Positions 23,428 to 36,965 of a DNA stretch of 64,000 nucleotides are shown in pieces. Position numbers and translations under genes: made by a program. The stretch spans positions 128,958,224 through 129,022,223 of the forward strand of contig NC_133898.1 of NCBI RefSeq assembly GCF_964199755.1, given 5' to 3'. Positions within the stretch are counted from its first letter, which is position 1. Each line of letters opens with the position of its first letter. This DNA is from Larus michahellis. Taxonomy: Eukaryota > Chordata > Aves > Charadriiformes > Laridae. A model generated the notes under the pieces. The model saw only the letters and a list, made by a program, of their open reading frames with translations, had not been told where the DNA came from and searched no databases.

Positions 23428-26400
23428 GTGAGGGAGCTGAGCCTCCCATTCTGGGGCTCAGATGGTCCCTCCCCTGAGAAGATGCAAGGACACCATCGTT
23501 GGATGGACCCCTCTTTGCCCCCAGATCAAGGGTTGGCCCGTGCAGCAGCACAAGCTCACACACGGGACCATTATTCTCAGGAAATAACAACATCCAGGGA
23601 AAGATGGCTTACGTGCCTGCAGTTTTTCGGAGCTAAATTGAAGCCCTCTTCAAAAGACCTGTTTTTTCAGCTAAGTGCATGCTCTTGATGATGCCGCCTG
23701 CATCGAGGTAGTTTGGTGCATGTCCTGATAATGGTTTGTTATGCCTTTTAATTGGCCCCTGGTGATCCCCATTGCTGCTTGATAACTTCCCAGCCAAGAA
23801 TTAAGAAGTTTTCAGAGTATTATACTTCACTGGGCTATGAGGACATCTGTTTGAGGTGTCATGGGATTGTTGAGAGCATGAAATGGTCCTTTTGCATCAC
23901 CAAGCTGCAACAACACTTAGAGAGGATTACATTAGTTTTGAAATGACAGTTGTCCTTCCTTGTCACTTTTTACAAAGCCCTTTACATATTCTAGGATGGA
24001 GGAAAAGAGTGCAACGTTTCCCAGGCTTTGTAGACACTCCAGGGGCACCCCTCCCTGTCCCTTGGCTCCATGTGGAAGCCAACTCTTCCAATGGCACTGG
24101 CTGTGTCCATGGGTAATGCCCTCTATCCTTTCGCCTCACTTCTCTTTCTTCTTTCTCTTTCTCAGTCTTCTTTCTCTTCATCTCAAGGCATTTTGATTCC
24201 TTCAGGATCATATTTTCATTTCTTAACAGGTTTTGAATTTTAGTAGCACAATGTCAGAAATTCTTATTTGGGACAAGTCGAAATCTCATCCAGGTTTCTT
24301 CTCTCTGCCATGAAACTTGCACGTGTTGGTGGAGTTTTCCTTACCCAGAGACATCAGTGCCACAAGGAATGTGTTCACATCCTTCAGTGCAAGCAGCTTT
24401 GATCCAGCAGCCATCGATGGATGTGATTTGGTTTTGCCCAAATCCCTCTTTCCCACAATAGAAACAGTTGCAGTGGAAGTGTCAATCTGGCTCACTGCCC
24501 TGCTGAATTGCAAAATGTATCTGGCTTTCTCTTTCATCTTCTTATATTGCCACTTTTTTCCTGTCTTTGATTTTAATTTGTTCACTGTTTTAGCTGGAAC
24601 AAGACAGGAGTGGATGGAGACAGAGGAGACAGCATGTCTGGCGGCCATATCACTCATCATTCAAGTCCTCCCTGCTCCATTGAATAGCTAAGTGAGAGAC
24701 GGAGAGAGAAATAACATCAGCAGAATGGGCTGAGTATGTCCCAGCTCATTCCCCTTTTGTGATTCTGGGGTTTGCAGACAATGTCACAACAGGGAATTAA
24801 ACCTGCATCTCCCACGCAAGCATCCTAGTTAGTTTGTTCAACCAATCTGCTGGGCACTTATTATTGGAAACTTGATTTTTCAATTCAGGTCTCCAACTAC
24901 GGACATCTCATACCATGTGAGATGCCCAGACTTGTCCCATCTGACCTCCAGGTGCTACCCAGAAGACAAAGATCTCCCATGTCATACCTGCCAGGGGATG
25001 CAGATGTCTCAGATGCTGCAGGACATCTCAGATGGCACTAAGTGCCTGTGTGTGGGCAGCTATGTCTATGGCATAGATGTCTACACCCGAGGTAGGTGTT
25101 TAGCCTCCCGTTAATGTCAATAGAAACCCAGCCAGCACAGACAACAGTCAATGAAGTGAGTCATCGGAGCAAGTGTAGGTTTCAGATTCAGGGTGAGATG
25201 AGTCATTGGCTGGGATCATTTGCTAGGGCTTTATAGGCAATAGTAGGAGCCTAAAGACCTGATCAGATACAAAAGCGTGTGCCGTAGGCATCTAAAGGGA
25301 GGTGAGATGAGCTGTACTCAGCAGCAGCGCAACTGTTGCTGGGCTGTAGCCCTTTTCTGTCTCCCCCAGTGAGCAGAGGACACCTTCTTGCAGCACACAG
25401 TGACCCACCACTCAACGTGGGCAGGGGCCATGTGAATTCATGACAGCCCAAAGCACTCAGACCCTGAGGGCTGTAACACCCCAGGGTACCAACACGGCAT
25501 CCACCTTGGGAAATGCACCTTTCCCAGGACAAGACCTAGTGAGATCCTGCCCCTGTGCTGGGCTTAGCTGAAGTGAGCCTCTTCCTCACGATGTACGTGT
25601 TTCGCCATGCCAGCTTATGGAGAAGTAGAGAGCTTTGCATGAAACTCAAGAGCTGGACCTACAGAAGAGCTCAGATAACATGATTATAATGGTCCTTTCT
25701 GGCCATCAAAACAATGGATTTATTGTTATTACAAGGTTCAGGAGGAACAAATAAGCTAGCCTTCACAAAGGCATTTGGTAGCCCTGACCATGCTCACCTG
25801 CTTGGCTCTAGCAGAGACTGGATGGACTCATCATCTGAAGCCGTTCAGACATTCTTATATTCTTGCATTATATTCTGCCTTGCAGGCCTTTTCCCTGTTA
25901 TTTATTCACCTACCCAATCCTTCCTTTAACATAGATGTCTCACTAATTAATACCAGGGATTATCCCAGGTTCTTTGGTCAATGTTGGGCTATAGTTAAGG
26001 TTTTGGTCCTTGGCTTCCTACATTCATGTGCTCCAGTTTGCTGGCAGAATAAACTTTTTGCCTCATAACCCTCAGCTTTACGCGTCTCTCCCATGGCTGC
26101 AGGCAGGTGGGTTTGATAACCAGCTGTGAGGGTAGTAGGCGCTCCTGGAGGGCATGACGTGGCCACAAACCTTGAAGATTTACATCAATGTTAGAAGAGC
26201 ACAATCTTGGACAAGGTCCAGAGACCCTTGGCTGAGAACAGAGGTGGGAAAAGAGAATTAAAAAGATAAAGAAGGAGAAACGAGTGAAGAAAAGACCTGC
26301 CTATTACCCAGAGCAAGAAGAGAGGAAGGATAACATATATTTTGGTCGTGATACCATGAGAAGGCAGATACATAAAAGCCCGTTTCACTCTAAGTGGCCC

Positions 26401-28685
26401 ACTCTGTCATCCTCTGCTTGCAGTAACATGCAAACACCTTGTTTGCAGACCAGGCCATTGGTTCCCAGCCTGTGAGGTCCCAGCCTTTCAGATGGAAAGC
26501 CATCAATTTCAGCACAAGAAAGTGTGAGGATATAAGGGTGAGGCAGCAGCAGTGGTCCTTCGATGAAGAAGGTGCCCCAAGTAGGAGGAACAAATCACCC
26601 GTCTTGCTCCATGGATAACAGAAAACAATTAAGTGACCCCCTTAACTTAGATACTAAACTTTTAGCTAAGGAACCAATTTTTACCCCCAAAACCAGTCCC
26701 TTTCCTGATGGATATGTCAGCTAGACTGTGTGAACAATTCCGTAATGCCCCCGTCACCTCTCCGTCTCATGCTGCACCATGCCTCCAAATAATCCAGATC
26801 CTCTAATATTTAGGCACTTAGCTCATCCTGATCTCACTCAGACTTAGACTAAATGACTGGCCACCAAAAAGCATTTGGACCTGCCTGTCCGGGAGCACAG
26901 ATAGTTGTAGTTTGGCATAAGGTTTGCAGTATGATAAGCATAAAGCAAATTCAGTGTGGTTTAGAGCTGGATGATGCCACACCGTGCCCTGAGATCTCCA
27001 GGCTTGGATAAAGCTGAATATTTGTAAATCCGTCTGTTATACTAAAACTTGGGTTTGTGGCATCCTGTGCAGCGATTAAAAGAAGAAAAAAAAAGCCCAA
27101 AAGAGGGAGTTTCTGCCATCTAGAGGTCGCATTTTTCAATTACAATCAAGACTGAACAAGGTAAACTGTAATTTGACCTCTCTTAAACATATGCATGTAA
27201 ATATACATTTATACACACTTTTTCCAAAAATAAGCTTTTACAGGAAAAGAATTAAGCAACTCCCTTTTCTCTATGGATTTGCTGTAGGAAATTGCATTTA
27301 ATTCCTATTTTGTTCTTGTTGCAATATCTCAGCACCGTTCGTGTTAAAGGCGCTGGATGAAGCACTTGAAAAACCAAAGCTTATTTTTCTTTTCCTGACA
27401 GGGAAGAAGAAGCTTTTATACAAAGTGACAAAATAGGGGGAAAAAGCAGGAGATTTTTTTTTTTTTAAAAAACCCCTCAATTTGCTTAATATAGCCAGTA
27501 GTATCATACTTTTTATGCTTAACACCCACAGCTAAATTCAGCCTTTAAAAGAATTCAAGTCCTGTTCAAATAGCAAAGCAGTGGCTTGATGTTTCAAGTG
27601 CGCCACACTCTTCATTGTTTGTGCATTATCATGCAGTTTTTAAAACCTTAATAAAGTAATAACAACACAATATTTTTATTTCTTTATGGTTTTGTTGCAC
27701 TGTGCGACACAGACTGTGAAATTACATGATAAGAAGAGTTTATTCTTACCTTAAAATCCATTAAAATTTGATCAGAACTCTTTCAAAGGTCAGAATCTGG
27801 CAGCGATTGTTGAAATTCTTTGAAGATCCCCATTTTAGGGGTAGTGGGTGCCATTTTAAAGTCCCCTATGAAATTCTATTCCACGTTCGTACCCACTACA
27901 TTCAGGAGTGCAAAAGTGATCCCTTGAACATGGTATTATAGAAGAAGAAGCAACATGCCCAGATTACGACATGGACACAGTCTCCCTAGTTTCTGTCTTG
28001 CAGGGTAGTCTTTAATACCTTATTCACTGTAATTTTCAAACTCACAAGTGATGGGATATCAACTCTTTCCTTTGAGCAACCATTCCCCACTCAGTAGTTA
28101 CACTCATCAGGAAGATTTTCTCATTCTGCCATTCGAAGGAACGTTTTCTTAAGGGATGAAATAGCTCTTAAAAAATAAATAGCAATTTCCACTTATGCCA
28201 TCCCTCTGTTCCACAGGCCAGAAAGTAGAAGAGCTTTAGCATCAGATTTTTCAAGTGCTTGGCGCCCATAGACTACGGCACAAAAACTCAATCACTGCAG
28301 AACGGGTAGCAAATTACAAAGACTTTCATGATATACGTGCCTGGCTACGGCTGCCCTCTAGGAAGAGAAAAAGGAAAGTTCCCCGTGCCAGAATATGTAT
28401 GCCAAAAACAACAAGAAACCTGTTTTTAGAGGCTTTACAGGAAACCTTTCTAGGTTTAACATGCCTGAGGGAATTCAGTCTCAGATCGCCTCTTGCCTGA
28501 GGGACCATGCAGGAGGGTGGCTGCAGGCTTTCCATGGCCAGTCACAGAGGAGGCACTGCCCCAGCTGCCAGAAAAATGAAGATTTGAACCCTGTCTCATG
28601 GAAGATCCATCTGGACTCAGGCAGGGATCCTCTGGTTGGGATCCAAGGTTCCACCATCCCTTATGGTATCGGGTACTTAGGAAAT
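23428..28685. other. Unique, AT-leaning intergenic sequence
   Basis: No CR1, and no recognised gene in about 5.2 kb. One SINE remnant at 24788. The 27-28 kb part is AT-rich. Confidence 0.6.
24788..24860 (+). mobile_element. Ancient tRNA-derived SINE remnant
   Basis: AGGGAATTAAACCTGCATCT, CCCACGCAAGCATCC and GTTCAACCAATCTGCTGGGC match the 'ggattcgaacctgggtctccca ... ctaaccactgggc' 3' part of old amniote SINEs. Confidence 0.45.
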
Positions 28686-28935
28686 GGAGAGGAGAGGAGA
28701 GGAGAGGAGAGGAGAGGAGAGGAGAGGAGAGGAGAGGAGAGGAGAGGAGAGGAGAGGAGAGGAGAGGAGAGGAGAGGAGAGGAGAGGAGAGGAGAGAAGA
28801 GAAGAGAAGAGGAAGAGAAGAGAAGAGAAGAGAAGAGAAGAGAAGAGAAGAGAAGAGAAGAGAAGAGAAGAGAAGAGAAGAGAAGAGAAGAGAAGAGAAG
28901 AGAAGAGAAGAGAAGAGAAGAGAAGAGAAGAGAAG
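28686..28935. repeat. Compound pentanucleotide microsatellite (GGAGA)n(GAGAA)n
   Basis: About 250 bp of pure purine on the plus strand: roughly 22 copies of GGAGA (28686-28795), then about 27 copies of GAGAA/AAGAG with one interruption near 28810. It keeps several frames open on both strands; those are artefacts of the repeat, not genes. Confidence 0.99.
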
Positions 28936-29345
28936 GCAAGGCCAGTTTTCTTGTGCACTTTCCTTTCTACCCACACTCAACTGACCCACAGTACTGCTGT
29001 GCCTGCTTGGGTTGCTGAGTAAAACTTCCAGAAGAAGATGGTGCCCAACCTCCAAGCATTCCCATATAAAAGTTTGGGCAGAAATACACGCAATTTGAAC
29101 ACACAAACTGTAACTAGGTATGCAAATTCAGCTTGAAATCAGATATGTAAACTCAACTTGCCAGAGCTTGCTCCTGGTGGAGAAAGTAAGGACAGACATT
29201 GCTCCAGGTGTGGCCCTTTGCCTTTTACATTGAAGGGTGGGGATTTTTTTCCTGTTGCTCTGCAGGCTCCACCACATCCCTGTGCAATGCCCTATGAAAA
29301 CCACCTCCCATGTGGGGAAGAAAGTGCCCACTCCTGTGCAGGAGG
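28936..29345. other. Unique spacer between microsatellite and CR1
   Basis: Nothing recognisable. Confidence 0.6.
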
Positions 29346-30130
29346 TCACAGAACCACAGAATCACAGAATGGTAGGGGTTGGAAGGGACCTCTGGAGATC
29401 ATCTAGTCCAATCCCCCCGGCCAAAGCAGGTTCACCTAGGGCAGGTGGCACAGGAACACGTCCAGGCAGGCTTGAATGTCTCCAGAGATGGAGACTCCAC
29501 CACCTCTCTGGGCAGCCTGTGCCAGGGCTCTGCCACCCTCACAGCAAAGAAGTTCCTCCTCATGTTGAGATGGAACTTCCCATGTTCAAGTTTGTGCCTG
29601 TTACCCCTTGTCTTATCGCTGAGCACCACTGAGATGAGCCTGGCACCCAGCCTTTAAGTATTTATAAGCATCGATAAGATCCCCCCTCAGTCATCTTTTT
29701 TCCAGACTGATAAGACCAAGTCCTTCAGCCTTTCTTCATCAGAGAGATGTTCCAGTCCCCTCATCACCTTGGTAGCCCTTTGCTGTCCCCTCTCCAGCAG
29801 TTCCCTGGTCTTCTGGAACCGGGGAGCCCAGAACTGGACACAGGACTCCAGGTGCGGCCTCCCCAGGGCAGAACAGAAGGGGAGGATGACCTCCCTCCAC
29901 CTGCTGGCCACACTCTTCTTGATGCACCCCAGGATGCCATTGGCCTTCTTGGCCACGAGGGCACATTGCTGGCTCCCAGTCAACTTGTTGTCCACCAGGA
30001 CTCTCAGGTCTCTTTCCACCGAGCTGCTCTCCAGCAGGTCAGCCCCCAACCTGTCCTGGTGCGGGGGGTTATTCCTCCCCAGGTGCAGCACCCTACATTT
30101 GTCCTTGTTGAATTTCATAAGGTTCCTCTT
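29346..30130 (-). mobile_element. CR1 3' half, minus strand (about 0.79 kb)
   Basis: The CACAGAATCACAGAATGG tail is at its left end, so the element reads leftwards. On the minus strand it encodes the CR1 reverse transcriptase C-terminus: [15 protein letters not shown], then [15 protein letters not shown], then [13 protein letters not shown]. The frame is open over this part (29687-30277) and breaks afterwards. It is 5'-truncated. Confidence 0.95.
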
Positions 30131-33100
30131 TGTAATACATAAGGTCACATCTTTGAAGACATTCAGTTGGTCATCTGCATCCTGTGCTCCAGGGGGTAGT
30201 AATTTTCCAAGAAGCAGTTGGGTTGAGGGCACCCATATTGGGCAGACAGCGCGCCCCATATATAGGGAGATAGCCAAAAGAGGCCATTGTGGCCTTGTGA
30301 GGTTGCCTCCTGGTTAACACCATCATTATTTAGTGATGAATGCACCTACGAGTGCTCCAATGCAAGTCTGTGGTTCCTACAAGCCTCTCTGGGGTCTGGT
30401 TCAGGTTGAAGCCTTTGCTTCTCCTTCACTACTGCAGCTACCTTGGGATTATTTAAATTTTTTTTAAAAATGTATTAGAAATATGTCAATCTCTTACCCT
30501 GTTATGCTTGAAAATAGTCATTTATATGAAGCAGAACAGCTGCCACAGAGAATCCCACCACCAAACAGCCCATACACTAGTGCTCTGGATCATAACTGGG
30601 GTGGAAGGTGATGTTCCTCTCACCAGACCATAGTAGGTGAAACAAAGGGGTAGGAAGGCTTGAATCCTGCTTTGTCGCATTGTGCCTGGCTAATTCAAGG
30701 TATTTTTTTTAAATGTAAAAGCTTTAGTTTAACCACAAAGCGCAATAGGAAAAATTCTCAGGCTTTCCAACATGCTCCCAAGACAGGACGCCCCTTTTCC
30801 ACCCATTTCTAATTGGGATTTCTCCTGCTGAAATCATCAGAGGCTCATTATGCAGCAAAGCAGAAACCGATTTACCTTTATCAAAGAACAGTTCTGTGGT
30901 TCTCCGCGAGATCACAGTGGGATGGTACCATTCCCTTTTCTTTATTGTATAGTTAGCCTGTAATTGTGCGGTGATTGCTTTGAAATCCTGGCAGCTGAGC
31001 AGGAACGTAGGTGGCATTGAAAAGTTTGTGATGCAACCCCTTCCCGTAACGGCAGGCAGCGGGTCGGTCAAAGCCCTTTTCAACAGTGACTCAGTGTGCC
31101 TCTAAACACAGTGGGAAAAACAGAACACCAAACCGTACTTTTTAAGCCCATTTGAGGATTTGAATAATGGCTTCGTGACTCAAGTGAGCCTGCCAGGCTG
31201 GTAGGAGGATGTTTGGGGTGGCTGTAGAGCAGGAATCGTTGGCAGAAGAGGAGGGAGCGATGCGTGAGCTGTAGCTCTGTGCCGGTAAATCAAACAGGGT
31301 TGAGTGGGTACAGGAACGTGCTCCCCTACATGGTTCATCAATAGCCTCAGCCCTGCTTTAGCCCAAACCCACAAGCACCAACCCAAACACTTTCCAGCTT
31401 AGCAGGGACCTGGGACCATTGCCAGGAGGTTGTTTGGATCAGCCACTGTGACTTGGAGGCTGAGAGTTCAACCGTATGGATCAGGCAGGAACCTGCCAGT
31501 TGGTTTTGGGACTGGAGAAAAGCCTTTGGTGCCATTTAGGTTATCGGAGATATGAAACCACAACATCTGTATGCTGGTTGCAGGGAAAATACAGCAGAGG
31601 GACCTGGAGCTTATGCAAGAACCAAACTGCAAGAGCAGGTTTAAACGCATCCTTGGTGGTGCATGAGTTTTGGATGCTTTAGCAAAGCAGCAAAATGCAA
31701 GTGAAAGATACAGTGTAAAGGCAAAAGACTCGCAGGTCGAGATAAAAACAGTTTAAGTGAAGCAAAGCTGCGTGTCCGAGCAAAGCACAATAAGGAATGC
31801 GTTCACTACTTCCCATCAGCAGGCGGGTGTTCAGCCATGCCCAGGAAAGTAGGGCTTCATGCTTAACGATACCTGGGAAGGCTAGTTCCATAACCCCAAA
31901 TATTCCCCCTTCCTCCTCCTTTCCCCAAGATTTTATGGCTGAGCATGACATTATGTGGCACGGAATATCCCTGTGGTCAGTTGGGATCAGCTGTCCTGCC
32001 TTGTGTCCCTTCCCAACTTCTTGTGCGCCCCCAGATGACTCGCTGGTGGGGCAGGATGAGAAACAGAGAAAGCCTTGATGCTCCGCAAGCACCGCTCAGT
32101 GATAGCTAAAACACCGGTGTGTCACCAACGCTGATTTGGTCAGAAATCTAAGACATAGCACCATATGGGCTGGTACAAAGACAGCTAACTCCATCCCAGC
32201 CAGTACACGGTGTCTGAAGGTCCTGCCCAGGATCTCCTCCTGATGCTGGATGAACAGCCAACAAAGAACAGTGAAAGAGCATACCCTGAGATCTGGCAGC
32301 GTGCGGGGGATTTTGGAGAGAATTAAATTCCCCTGAAGGACACGGTGTGCCAGGTTCCTCCGGGAAACAGGTTCAAACACGGGGCATCGGAGGAATTTGC
32401 AAGCGGCAGCATACCCTGAACCCACACCCCAGGCACTTGGATGTGATAACACGCATTTGCCGGGAGGGTCCCTTCTGCACGAATGGCTTCCTTCTGATAT
32501 ATTCAGTCGTGCAAACGGAGCGACAGCCGCTCGCTCATCCGCAAAATAAATCTCTTGTCACAAGGCACCCAGCAATTGGGCCCGCCTTGAATAAACACTT
32601 TGTGACTCCTCACGCTCCTCTACACCACATCCAGCTCCAGCTTCCCATTCCGCCTGCTCGGCATTTGCTGTGAGCATGGCTGGGGCAGCAACACGCGGAC
32701 AGTTGGAGGTTTCTCAGCACCTCCCCAGTGCCCCCGAGTTGCTGCATCACTCCTGGGTCCCCTCCCACCCTAACAAAACCCTCTGCTCTCTCTAGCATCA
32801 CTTTTAGCTTGAGTCTCTGGCCAAAAAAATTGCAAAGCAGAGCAAATTATTAGTGCAGCTTGAAATAAAGGAATATATAGACCACTGGCCCAGCACACTG
32901 TGTTTCAAATGTTGTTCGTAAACTCGTCTTCACAGTTGACAGATCTTTTCCTATTTTTCCCTTGGTCCTTTCCCATGATCCTGTTCAGACCAAGTTTGGT
33001 CCCAAAATTTTGGCTTGAGATGACCATCTTCAGGGAAAACCCCCTCTTTCCTATCTTTTACACAGATTCTTATGCTTCTCAGACTGAAGCAATGCTTTTC

Positions 33101-35137
33101 ACATTGGTGGTGAGAAAATTCCTTCCCACCTATGTCCGAGGCACAAGTCCATTCAGATTCCCTCCCAATATGATCAAAGGAGAGAGGACAAAGAACAGAG
33201 CTTTCTTCTCCCAATAGCTGCCCAAAATCATTTCAGATGGCTCACAATTGATTGTCTCTATTTTCAAGAGTTACTCCTCTTCATTCGTAATTCCACAGAG
33301 CTCCTCTAGGATCTCACAGGGTTGCTGAAGAGCTGAGTTTATGCCCTTGTGTCAGCATTCCGTGCTTAACCCTTTCCTCCTCATTTCCCTAATTTGGAGG
33401 CACGTGGGTTAGCTCTGGAGTTGCTTATGTTGTGATTGATGACTGCAGAGTAAGCGTTAAGACATATAGATTCAAAAGCCTTGAGGAAGAGGAACTTTTA
33501 CTTTCCAGAAGTGTATTGAAGCCCACCCTTCCCAGCAGAAGAGCCAAATGCAGTGCTCTCCTCTGCAGCCACTTGCTAAATCATTTAGTGGTCTGGGCCA
33601 TGGGAATAAAGGGAATTGCACGTTAAAGAGCCCTTGAAGCAGTGAGTCATGATGAGACATAGAGAAAGCAACCAACTGTGAATACAAGAAATGTTAGCAA
33701 GCACAAGGCACCTCTCAGAAAAGGAGATGGTAGGCAGATACTTCAAAGACAGGCACTTGGAAATACCCCGTAAGAAGGTGTTTTGTGATGCTGCAGGATG
33801 TCATAAGTTCAGTTGCTGCCGTCTAGTTCATTTTGCAAGCCCTAATAACCACCAGGATGGTGCACACCAATGTCAGACCAGGAAAGAAGTGTGATCTGCC
33901 CAGAGGTGGCCAAACTGGTGGTCTTGAAGTACGTGGGCAGTTCAAGCATGGCTTAGAGAAGCCATCCATGATCACCAGTGTGGGCTGCCATGGGACTGTC
34001 AGCGAAGCCAAAACCAGAGGGATTTCCCTGGCAGAGTAAAAAGGGCAACTGAGCAAAATCCTTCAAGCAGAATAGATGTTCCTTCAAGGTCAGCAGACAA
34101 AACCGTTAAGCAAAGGATGGGCACTGCTCAGCACAGATCCATCGCGCTTGAGCGTTCCCACTTTGCAGGGAAAAGCATGCTTGTATTTCTGGGGTGTATT
34201 TAGAGGTGTCAACGGCTTAGTTAAGCATGTCAAGGGCTGCCAACCTCCATCCTGCATTCATCCCAAAGCCAGGCTCTCCTCCAGACCATAATCCACCTAC
34301 TTAAAGCAGCTCTTCATCCTAGCACCAGAAGCGTTCAGCAGCTGTCGAACAAATCAAGTAGTTCAATACTGTCAGGAGTGTTTGCTGTCCCAGGGCTACC
34401 CTCCCTTTAGTTAACAACAGTGATTAATCAGTATTGCACTTCGTGCATCCCAAGAGACATCCTCAGCTTTTAATTATTCCCATGCTTACAGAAAGATAAA
34501 CTGAGTCCTTAGCCTGAAAAATGGCTTGTCCAGAAAGCCACTTAGGAAGTCACAGGGAAATGTGGGAATGGGTGCTGATCCTCTGCAGCCTCCACTCTCC
34601 AGCTCTAATCTGCTATCAACAAAAGACAGAAGTAAAGAGTTGACCAATGATTTTTACCATATCCACATGTGTTTTATCATTCGTCTTCTGGTAGACACAC
34701 AAAAACATGAGAGAAAAATAAACCTTCTGACATTTTGCATATGTTGAAGTTAGACAGCTAAAGACACATACACAAAGTGGGAACACTCCATGCACTGCAT
34801 ATGGAATGACAAATGCATGCCAACGGTCATGGTCACAGCCATGTGTGCCCTCTGCCTTCTCCTCAGAGGGACAGAGAGGTGCTCAGGATGCTGAAGGGAG
34901 CAGAAGAAGACAAGCCTATGCTTTTCATTGTATCTTACCCCTGTGAGGAAGTACAGACTGGAAAAGGAGAAAATGGGAAATCTCAGTTCCTCTAAAAGGA
35001 TCACGCTGTTCTTCAGATCACCCATGTCACATCTACCAAGGATGAGCTGGGGGAGAGGTCTGTGATCATCACCCTGAATAAAGGTTGGATTTCCACAGTG
35101 GTAGTTATCTATAGCCATAGCTATAGAGCTACTCCCT
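30131..35137. other. Unique intergenic sequence
   Basis: About 5 kb without CR1. Only a weak MIR-like fragment at 34480. No gene recognised. Confidence 0.6.
34480..34565 (+). mobile_element. MIR-like SINE fragment
   Basis: TATTCCCATGCTTACAGAAAG, ATAAACTGAGTCC and GGCTTGTCCAGAAAGCCAC resemble the MIR core. The match is degenerate. Confidence 0.4.
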
Positions 35138-35694
35138 CCCTCTGCTCCGCTCGGGGGAGACCCCCCTGCAGTGCTGCCTCCAGCGCTGGGGCCCTGTTGG
35201 ACAGAAGGACATGGACCTATTGGAGCGGGGGCAGAGGAGGCCCCAGAGATGCTGGGAGGGCTGGAGCCCCTCTGCTGGGAGGACAGGCTGAGAGAGCTGG
35301 GGGGGTTCAGCCTGGAGAAGAGAAGGCTCTGCCGAGACCTTCCAGCCCTTCCAGTCCCTACAGGGGCTCCAGAAATGCTGGGGAGGGACTCTGGATCAGG
35401 GAGGGGAGCCATAGGATGAGGGGGAACAGTTTTAAACTCAAAGAGGGGAGATTTAGATTAGATATTAGGAAGAAATTCTTTCCTATGAAGGTGGTGAGAC
35501 CCTGGAACAGGTTGCCCAGAGATGTGGCAGGTGCCCCATCCCTGGAAGGGTTCAAGGCCAGGTTGGACAGGGCTCTGAGCAACCTGGTCTAGTGGAAGGG
35601 TGTCTAGTGGGGTTCCTACCCCCTCATGGCAGGGTGTTGGAACTAGGTGATCTTTAAGGTCCCTTCCAACCAAAACTATTCTGTAATTCTATGA
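35138..35694 (+). mobile_element. CR1 3' fragment
   Basis: It starts CCCTCTGCTCCGCTCGGGGG, a GC-rich CR1 segment, passes through GGGGGGTTCAGCCTGGAGAA and ends ATTCTGTAATTCTATGAT. A 14-bp insertion (GGGTGTCTAGTGGG type) interrupts the last 100 bp. Confidence 0.94.
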
Positions 35695-36943
35695 TCTGTG
35701 ACCACGGATTGATGCTCTTCCAACCTTCCTCCTCTGAAGTAGTGCCACAAAACTGTCCTGCTTACTTGGAGCCCTCCCCACTCCTCTGCAAAAAGCTATT
35801 GCTGCCAAAGTCGCACAAAAGCCATCATCTTCACATCTTCTATCTCTGTGCTCAAACTTGCATGAAAACAGCCAGTTGGGATGGGGCAGGCAGGAAAACA
35901 CACGTGTATATACAGAAACCTTAATTTCTGCAGTCAAAATTATTTTGTACCAAAATTATTTTGGTACATAGGCTTTTAAATTGCTGCCTTCAGTGCACGT
36001 GGGAGGTGCTTTTGTTCTTATCTCCTTAGCAAAAAGTGCAAGCAAGGCCTGACTACCTCTTCTCTGTCTCCTTTAGTACCCATACCCCCATATTTTTGTC
36101 CCTTGAATCCTCTTATGGATCTTTCCTTGGGTCTCTAAGCATTTCCATAGCCTGCTTCTCCTTCTGGTGTTTGCTGCTTTAGCAGGTGTAGTGTTGAGAA
36201 CAAAATCTGTATTTTGGTGCCCTGCTTTGCGTCACCATGCTCCATGCAGCAGCCTCTTGATTTACGTTGGCCAACTTTGCTCATTGAGCAAAGGGTATTG
36301 AAAGAGACCCATTTCTTTTGTCCAGACTGCTTGATGGTCTCCTTTGGGCTGACTGGGCACAAGGAAGAGGTAACTGGAAAGAGGGAAGGGGCAATAAGAA
36401 ATGAGCTGCAAATTAAGACAAAAACTGAACATCCCAAACTACTGCCTGAAGTATAAAAGTTGAGGTAGTTCAGTTTGGAAACTTTTCACTTAGATGGTCT
36501 AAACCCACAAATACAGAATACAATATAGTACACCAATGTCATAAAGCTTAAAAAAGTAATGGGTCACACTGAAATGCTAATGACAAAGCCAATGCGTTGC
36601 GTTTTGATTTTGTGTGACTCCAACACATTCCCATCAAATCCATAATCAAAAGTGATGTGCTCTCTCAAAACACAAATACCTTTGAAACAAAATACAGCAC
36701 CAACGTGCTTTCATCAGACCTACTCACAGCACAGAAATATTGAACAAACATTTCCTTTCTCGCCCTGATTACTGAATAGTGTATGTGGTAGCAAAGATGA
36801 ATTCACTTCAATGAATTTTATGATGTTTTAAATAAGGAGGAAAAGTCTCTTTCCTGTTTATTTCCTTTGCAGCTACATAGCTGGTCTTAATTTGCAGAAC
36901 TGATGCCTCCATGTAGCAAAATGAACCACTTTCCTTATTACAA
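35695..36943. other. Unique intergenic sequence
   Basis: Holds the palindromic duplication at 35935-35967. Nothing else is recognised. Confidence 0.6.
35935..35967. repeat. 16-bp tandem duplication containing a 21-bp palindrome
   Basis: CAAAATTATTTTGTAC is followed at once by CAAAATTATTTTGGTAC. The segment 35947-35967 is a perfect inverted repeat with 10-bp arms (GTACCAAAAT / ATTTTGGTAC) around one T. Confidence 0.95.
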
Positions 36944-36965
36944 AATCACAGAATCACAGAATGAT
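36944..36965 (-). mobile_element. CR1 octamer tail remnant
   Basis: AATCACAGAATCACAGAATG is the tail of a minus-strand CR1 with almost no body left. It directly abuts a MIR element. Confidence 0.5.

Noticed and set aside
24286-24691. Opposed 124-codon frames on both strands
   Set aside because: No domain, no splice logic and equal length on both strands suggest chance absence of stops.
28395-29106. Long open frames on both strands rich in Glu/Arg or Ser/Leu repeats
   Set aside because: They are produced by the pentanucleotide microsatellite, which has no stop codon in several frames.
34750-35412. 220-codon minus-strand frame
   Set aside because: It is antisense to the plus-strand CR1 at 35138-35694 plus unique flank, with no domain.
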